Positions 13,001-15,420 of a stretch of DNA of 15,420 bases are shown piece after piece. Each line of letters begins with the position of its first letter. Position 1 is the stretch's first letter. Source of the DNA: Baffinella frigidus (lineage: Eukaryota > Cryptophyceae > Cryptomonadales > Baffinellaceae); the NCBI GenBank assembly GCA_026770585.1, contig MU646336.1, positions 309,970 through 325,389 of the forward strand, written 5' to 3'. The position numbers and the translations under genes are program-made. Under the pieces are notes generated by a model that ran no database searches, was not told where the DNA came from, and worked only from the letters and a program-made list of their open reading frames with translations.

Positions 13001-14745
13001 CTTCGTACTAAACCGTCAACGTACTAAATTGTCAACGTACTAAACCGTCAACGTATGCCATTGTACTAAACCGTCAACGTATGCCATTGTAAAATTGTTC
13101 TCGTGGCCAACCGATGTGAAAAACGCTCTCACCTGGCCCTGAGGCAGACGCGACGTACCTATGCCTGGTCCTGCGATCCATATGCCTGGTCCTGCGGTCC
13201 TCGCTGGACGCCTTAAGTGTATGGTCCGACGTCATATGTTGAATCAAAGTCTCTTCTCGCTGTACCTGGCCCTGGGGCGGGCGCGAGGCAGCGATGGCGG
13301 CGCGCGCAGCGGCGACGCCCGAGTAGCTCGTGAACTGCTCGTCCGTGTCTGGGTAGTCTCCGGTGTTGTCCCCACCCTCCTCCTCCCCCCGCTGCTCGTA
13401 AAAAACAAAATTGAACCCACACACGTCAGAGGACGCAGCGCAACGCAATCAACACTCCAAACTCCAAACTCCAAACTCCAAACTCCAAACTCCAAACTCC
13501 AAACTCCAAACTCCAAACTTCAAACTCCCAACGCACACGCTGCAGGAGAGAGTAAACGGAGAACTGCTCGTCCCTGGGTACTCTCTGTTGCTCACCCCCG
13601 CCTCGCCACGCTGCGCGCCACGCCAGATCACACGTGGGAATTTCAGAACGCGACGTTTCGCTTGAAAGTGGTTTCGTGGTACTGATCCCACATTGTTGCT
13701 GTAGGTGAGATTCGGAGATGAGACACACAGAACTGCTCGCCCGTTCCGTTAGTGTCCCCCGGCTTGTCGCCGCCCCGCTGCGGGCCACGCCAGGTCACAC
13801 ACCCGAATGTAAGGTTGATGCTCCCTCCTTTGGAAAGTGTGTCTTGGTACAAATGAAACATTATAGCGCATGGCAATGGCCCAATTGTTGACTTTTGGCG
13901 TGCTTCCTGGGGGAAACATCAGAATTAACTTACGGAAAATTTACACAAGGACACGCAACCACGCCCCTTGCCCTGCATCCCTACCAGGTGCAACTGGCTC
14001 CAGGGTTAGAACAAATGGGTCTGGTGATTTGGTGTCCTAAACCCCAAGCCCCAAGCCCCAAACCCCAAACCTCAAAACCCCATACCCCAAACCCTCAACC
14101 CTACGCCCAGCACCTGGCGCTTGTTCGGGAGCTGGTAGTGCGAAGGGTACTCGAATTCGGCCGGCGTCAGGCACACCCCCTGCGCCTCCAGGCTCGAGGC
14201 AAGCTCCGCCTGTTTGTGGTTGAGGGTTGAGCATTTTAGTGTGTAGGCCCACCAACCTGAACTCTACACCCGTAGAGTTTGTGTAGAGTTTATTTGTTTA
14301 CGATGGGACACGGCTGAGCGAGTCAAGTGTGCATCAGACGCAGGGCCCTAAGGGTGGACGAACTAATTCCGGCGTTGACCTATGCACGGCATTCCGTACC
14401 ACCCTACGATATTGCATGCGGTAGCACCCTACGGAATGCCGTAATTAGGCGGACGCCGGAATTAGGTCGTCCACCCTTAGGTGAGGTGTTTCGGCTCCAG
14501 GTTGGATCACGCGTTACCACACAGCGGGCTACGAAGGGAAAATATGGCCAAATCTAAGCATTTTTTCGTTTCCTTCTCCATTGGCACCCCCATATGACCC
14601 TACGGATTGCCTTCCTCAGAGTCGTAGGTCTTATCGCTTCCGGGTTATTCAAACCCCCTAGGAAGTCCGCTGTGTGGGTCTGGCGACCTGGTTCCTCGCC
14701 GCGTCGCGCTTGCGAACGCCAGGGTTTGGATCCTCAGTTGCCCAC
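9887..14745 (-). CDS. WW-domain protein with acidic C-terminus (5' end not found)
   Basis: Five phase-compatible exons on the minus strand (14745-14688, 14209-14114, 13391-13266, 10893-10792, 10033-9887) give about 175 residues to a TAG stop. In order they show a short charged stretch (KRDAARNQ), then AELASSLEAQGVCLTPAEFE and YPSHYQLPNKRQ. An acidic segment (GDNTGDYPDTDEQF) with an Ala-rich helix and SRPPQGQ follows. The fourth exon carries a WW-type module (LSPEGYPFFYCEERGSTVWQ, then LPPQ), with aromatic residues and the second Trp plus Pro in place; the first Trp is not evident. The last exon ends LAALAGYGDDSEEEEGGE. WW modules bind proline-rich ligands. The acidic tail recalls nuclear RNA-processing adaptors, but that is a resemblance only, and I cannot name a family. 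The upstream exon(s) with the start codon lie above 14745 or beyond the right edge. A 2.4 kb intron separates exons three and four, so missing exons or even two genes remain possible. Confidence 0.62.
10163..10282. mobile_element. Inverted-repeat element, 120 bp
   Basis: Arms GGGGTTACTCGAAATTAAGG then ACACGC, with the inverse GCGTGTCC..CTCGAGTAACCCC. The core CCTAGGACGGGCCCTACCGT is shared with neighbouring elements. A decayed relative may lie at 6965-7050. Confidence 0.65.
10358..10452. mobile_element. MITE family 3, copy B (95 bp)
   Basis: Arms GTACCTCGCTCATAAGAAA and the inverse TTTTCTTATGAGCGAGGTAC, shared with the 8988-9120 element. The core has CCTAGGACCCTACAGTAGG. Confidence 0.72.
10588..10642 (-). 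pseudogene. Downstream copy of the WW exon 3' half with donor
   Basis: Minus-strand sequence reads RHSTVWQLPSGERIIIGE followed by donor GTATGC, against GSTVWQLPPQGRIIRVE before GTACCC in the real exon. An AG (CTGTACAG) precedes it, so it could be an alternative exon. Confidence 0.62.
10679..10762. mobile_element. MITE family 2, copy B (84 bp) with CTAG target duplication
   Basis: Arms TGGCTATACGTCTGCG and CGAGACGTATAGGCA, flanked on both sides by CTAG (10675-10678 and 10763-10766). The CTAG flanks look like a 4-bp target-site duplication. It lies just downstream of the WW exon in an intron. Confidence 0.65.
10792..10893 (-). CDS. WW gene exon d (WW module)
   Basis: This is a 102-nt exon, phase 0 at both ends, encoding VQYLSPEGYPFFYCEERGST, then VWQLPPQGRIIRVE. 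The acceptor is GTCTCGCAG and the donor is GTACCC. GYPFFYCEERGSTVWQLP fits the WW pattern G..YYY...T..T.W..P. A 5' copy lies upstream at about 11198-11245. A 3' copy with donor GTATGC lies downstream at about 10588-10642. Confidence 0.75.
11044..11187. mobile_element. Near-perfect 144-bp palindromic element
   Basis: TCTCAGAAAACGAGTTCTAA pairs with its inverse ending TCTGAGA across almost the whole length (arms about 60 bp or more, short loop). Each arm contains a smaller palindrome (GAAAACGAGTT..AACTCGTTTTC). The strong pairing and few mismatches suggest recent insertion. Confidence 0.75.
11198..11245 (-). pseudogene. Upstream copy of the WW exon 5' half
   Basis: On the minus strand it reads YLSPEGYPFFHC after CCAGGTGTAG. 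The codon that is CAG in the real exon is TAG here, so the copy is broken unless splicing uses that TAG as the acceptor. Related fragments lie at about 10921-10957 and 11328-11355. Confidence 0.62.
11548..11757. repeat. GAA/AAG purine tract
   Basis: About 210 bp of GAA-type triplets on the plus strand, with interruptions. On the minus strand, which is the WW gene sense strand, this is a long CTT polypyrimidine stretch inside the 2.4 kb intron. Lysine-rich or phenylalanine/serine-rich open frames here are artefacts of the repeat. Confidence 0.85.
12190..12331. mobile_element. MITE-like element, 142 bp
   Basis: Arms CATCTCGGAAGATAACTGCA and the inverse AACTGATTCAGTTATC..GAGATG. A short degenerate relative is at 1087-1142 (CATCTCGAAAGATGACTGAA). 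Confidence 0.68.
12598..13153 (-). repeat. Downstream copies of the WW gene exon c 3' edge
   Basis: Partial copies of the exon c end with a GT donor lie at 13133-13153, 12949-12982, 12748-12795 and (weak) 12598-12612. The 12748-12795 copy preserves AAARAAMAASRPPQGQ before GTACCC. Between them the block CAACGTATGCCATTGTA..CCAA.CAGATGTGAAAAACGCTCT recurs. 16- and 26-bp units (GTACTAAACCGTCAAC) tandem-repeat at about 13010-13090. Confidence 0.7.
12645..12742. repeat. GGGTTTC heptamer tract
   Basis: Roughly 14 heptamers of TTTCGGG with small variants, directly next to the 12748-12795 exon-edge copy. Confidence 0.8.
13266..13391 (-). CDS. WW gene exon c (acidic segment and Ala-rich helix)
   Basis: This is a 126-nt exon of 42 codons, phase 0 at both ends. 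It reads RGEEEGGDNTGDYPDTDEQF, then TSYSGVAAARAAIAAS and RPPQGQ. The acceptor lies after a T-rich tract (TTTTTTACGAGCAG) and the donor is GTACAG. Two copies of its 5' part lie upstream (13563-13610 and 13731-13777), each after a GCGCAG- or CCGCAG-type acceptor. Up to four copies of its 3' part with donors lie downstream, between 12598 and 13153. Confidence 0.72.
13452..13527. repeat. CAAACTC heptamer tract
   Basis: Ten or so near-identical CAAACTC units, the most homogeneous of the heptamer tracts, between the real WW gene exon c and its 5' copies. Confidence 0.85.
13563..13777 (-). repeat. Upstream copies of the WW gene exon c 5' edge
   Basis: Copies begin at 13610 and 13777 on the minus strand (CGTGGCGAGGCGGGG and CGGGGCGGCGACAAGCCGG). 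Each follows a TGGC..GCAG acceptor and ends in a GAGCAGTTC that corresponds to EQF of the real exon. The reading frames have drifted. Confidence 0.68.
14034..14104. repeat. CCCAAGC/CCCAAAC heptamer tract
   Basis: About ten CCCCAAA-type heptamers just inside the intron after WW gene exon b. Confidence 0.8.
14114..14209 (-). CDS. WW gene exon b
   Basis: This is a 96-nt exon, phase 0 at both ends, encoding AELASSLEAQGVCLTPAEFE and YPSHYQLPNKRQ. The acceptor is CCACAAACAG and the donor is GTGCTG. Third positions are almost all G or C. A heptamer CCCAAAC tract begins just inside the following intron. Confidence 0.68.
14347..14481. mobile_element. MITE-like element, 135 bp
   Basis: Arms CCTAAGGGTGGACGAACTAA then TTCCGGCGT, with the inverse ending TCGTCCACCCTTAGG. 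A second inner pair is ACGGCATTCCGTA..TACGGAATGCCGT. Confidence 0.72.
14688..14745 (-). CDS. WW gene exon a (first one recognised)
   Basis: This is a 58-nt exon in which one base completes a codon, followed by WATEDPNPGVRKRDAARNQ. The acceptor is CACCCGCAG and the donor is GTCGCC. It starts in phase 2 and ends in phase 0, matching the next exon. Support is limited to phase, splice sites and composition. Confidence 0.5.
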
Positions 14746-15420
14746 CTGCGGGTGTGTGGTAAAGGGTTTAGAGGATAGGGCCTCGCCATATCCACGCGAG
14801 GTTTCAGGGTTTGCACCAGCACGATTCCCCAGGGTTTGCACCAGCACGGTAACTAATCCAGGCAGGATTTGAACAGGGGAAATCTTTTCCGGGAGGGGGG
14901 GGCTGGAGAGGAGCTGACCGTAAGTTCATGGGCTCTGATCCGGGGAAGAGAGGCTGCTCAGCCAGCGCCTGCCAATAAAATAAAGATGTTGAATAAAGAT
15001 GGTGCCAAGAAAATAAAGATGTTTTAATTGCGCGGCCTGTCCTCTCGTAGTAACACGTTAGCACGCCCCACAAAAACCTCGTGTCAACCTCGCGCCTCAC
15101 ACCACACGTTCGAAAGGCTCATAGACTTGTGTATCACTCAACTCAAAGCTCAAGGACCTGTATCGAGAGTAATCAAGAAGAAGAAGACACACCACAAACC
15201 TCGTCTCAACCTCGCGCCTCCCGCAAAAAAAGGGGCATTCGCAGCACATGCATGGCCACCATGCATTTTCACACGTGGAGAATCATACCATCTATTCGTC
15301 AATGCTGTACACCCTGTTGCCCCCCGAGCCTTGTGTGCGGGGGAGACGGCACCTTGTTTATTCGTCAATGCTGTGAAAAAATGGATGTTTCCCCCTGAAT
15401 TTTTGGTGTACTGGGGGGGG
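14746..15420. other. No gene recognised; short direct repeats
   Basis: A 25-bp-class tandem (CAGGGTTTGCACCAGCACG) lies at about 14808-14848. AATAAAGATG occurs three times at 14978-15022. CCTCGT.TCAACCTCGCGCCTC is duplicated at about 15077 and 15198. ATTCGTCAATGCTGT is duplicated at about 15295 and 15361. The start exon of the WW gene may lie here, but I could not identify it. Confidence 0.5.

Larger units (their letters stand above)
10894..13265 (-). other. 2.4 kb intron (or intergenic gap) of the WW gene
   Basis: It contains the WW 5' copies, the 144-bp palindrome, the GAA tract, the 142-bp MITE and the exon c 3' copies. A GC3-rich open stretch on the plus strand (about 11873-11955, reading NLYTPPTHLLGSMCRPISEG) is the only unexplained exon-like sequence. 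No convincing minus-strand exon was found. Confidence 0.5.

Noticed and set aside
14860-14900. tRNA-like TTCAAAT loop on the minus strand
   Set aside because: The bases on either side do not pair as a T-stem, and no anticodon or D arm was found.

Overview
This is a nuclear window from a eukaryote, most likely a unicellular alga with a secondary plastid. Evidence: short GC3-rich exons bounded by CAG acceptors, a protein with a signal peptide followed by an ALRGG-type presequence, heptamer tracts derived from the TTTAGGG algal/plant telomere unit, and many small inverted-repeat elements. I cannot name the species. There are no bacterial-style operons, rRNAs or convincing tRNAs. Almost every long open frame that is not one of the exons below looks spurious. 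The genes were reconstructed by hand from splice sites, reading phase and family motifs, without transcript data.

Three multi-exon genes are supported. (1) Minus strand, 4950 down to 150 and off the left edge: seven exons joining in one phase-consistent frame. They encode an N-terminal single rhodanese domain (VDIREPHE, IPRG, catalytic loop CAGGSRS) fused to the start of a fold-type II PLP enzyme of the cysteine synthase / cystathionine beta-synthase family (GNTPL, then ILGKAE). (2) Plus strand, 5270 to 8661: four exons encoding a 266-residue protein with a signal peptide, a likely plastid-targeting presequence and four membrane segments. I do not recognise its family. It starts 319 bp from gene 1 in the opposite direction, so the two probably share a promoter region. 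(3) Minus strand, 14745 down to 9887, 5' end not found: five exons encoding a WW-domain protein with an acidic tail (GYGDDSEEEEGGE, then stop), converging on gene 2.

The rest is intron and intergenic DNA. It holds telomere-like heptamer tracts, microsatellites, 18- and 24-bp tandem repeats, and at least a dozen 80-150 bp terminal-inverted-repeat (MITE-like) elements in several families. Its most striking feature is partial copies of exon ends with their splice sites. At eight exons, copies of the exon's 5' end plus acceptor lie only upstream and/or copies of its 3' end plus donor lie only downstream. Introns here appear to have grown by repeated tandem duplication with a breakpoint inside the exon, leaving series of decoy splice sites.

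The two main results are the rhodanese-cysteine synthase fusion and the decoy exon-edge architecture. Gene 1 would link persulfide or thiosulfate sulfur transfer to cysteine synthesis. Gene 2 is probably a plastid or endomembrane protein. Gene 3 resembles nuclear RNA-processing adaptors in composition only.
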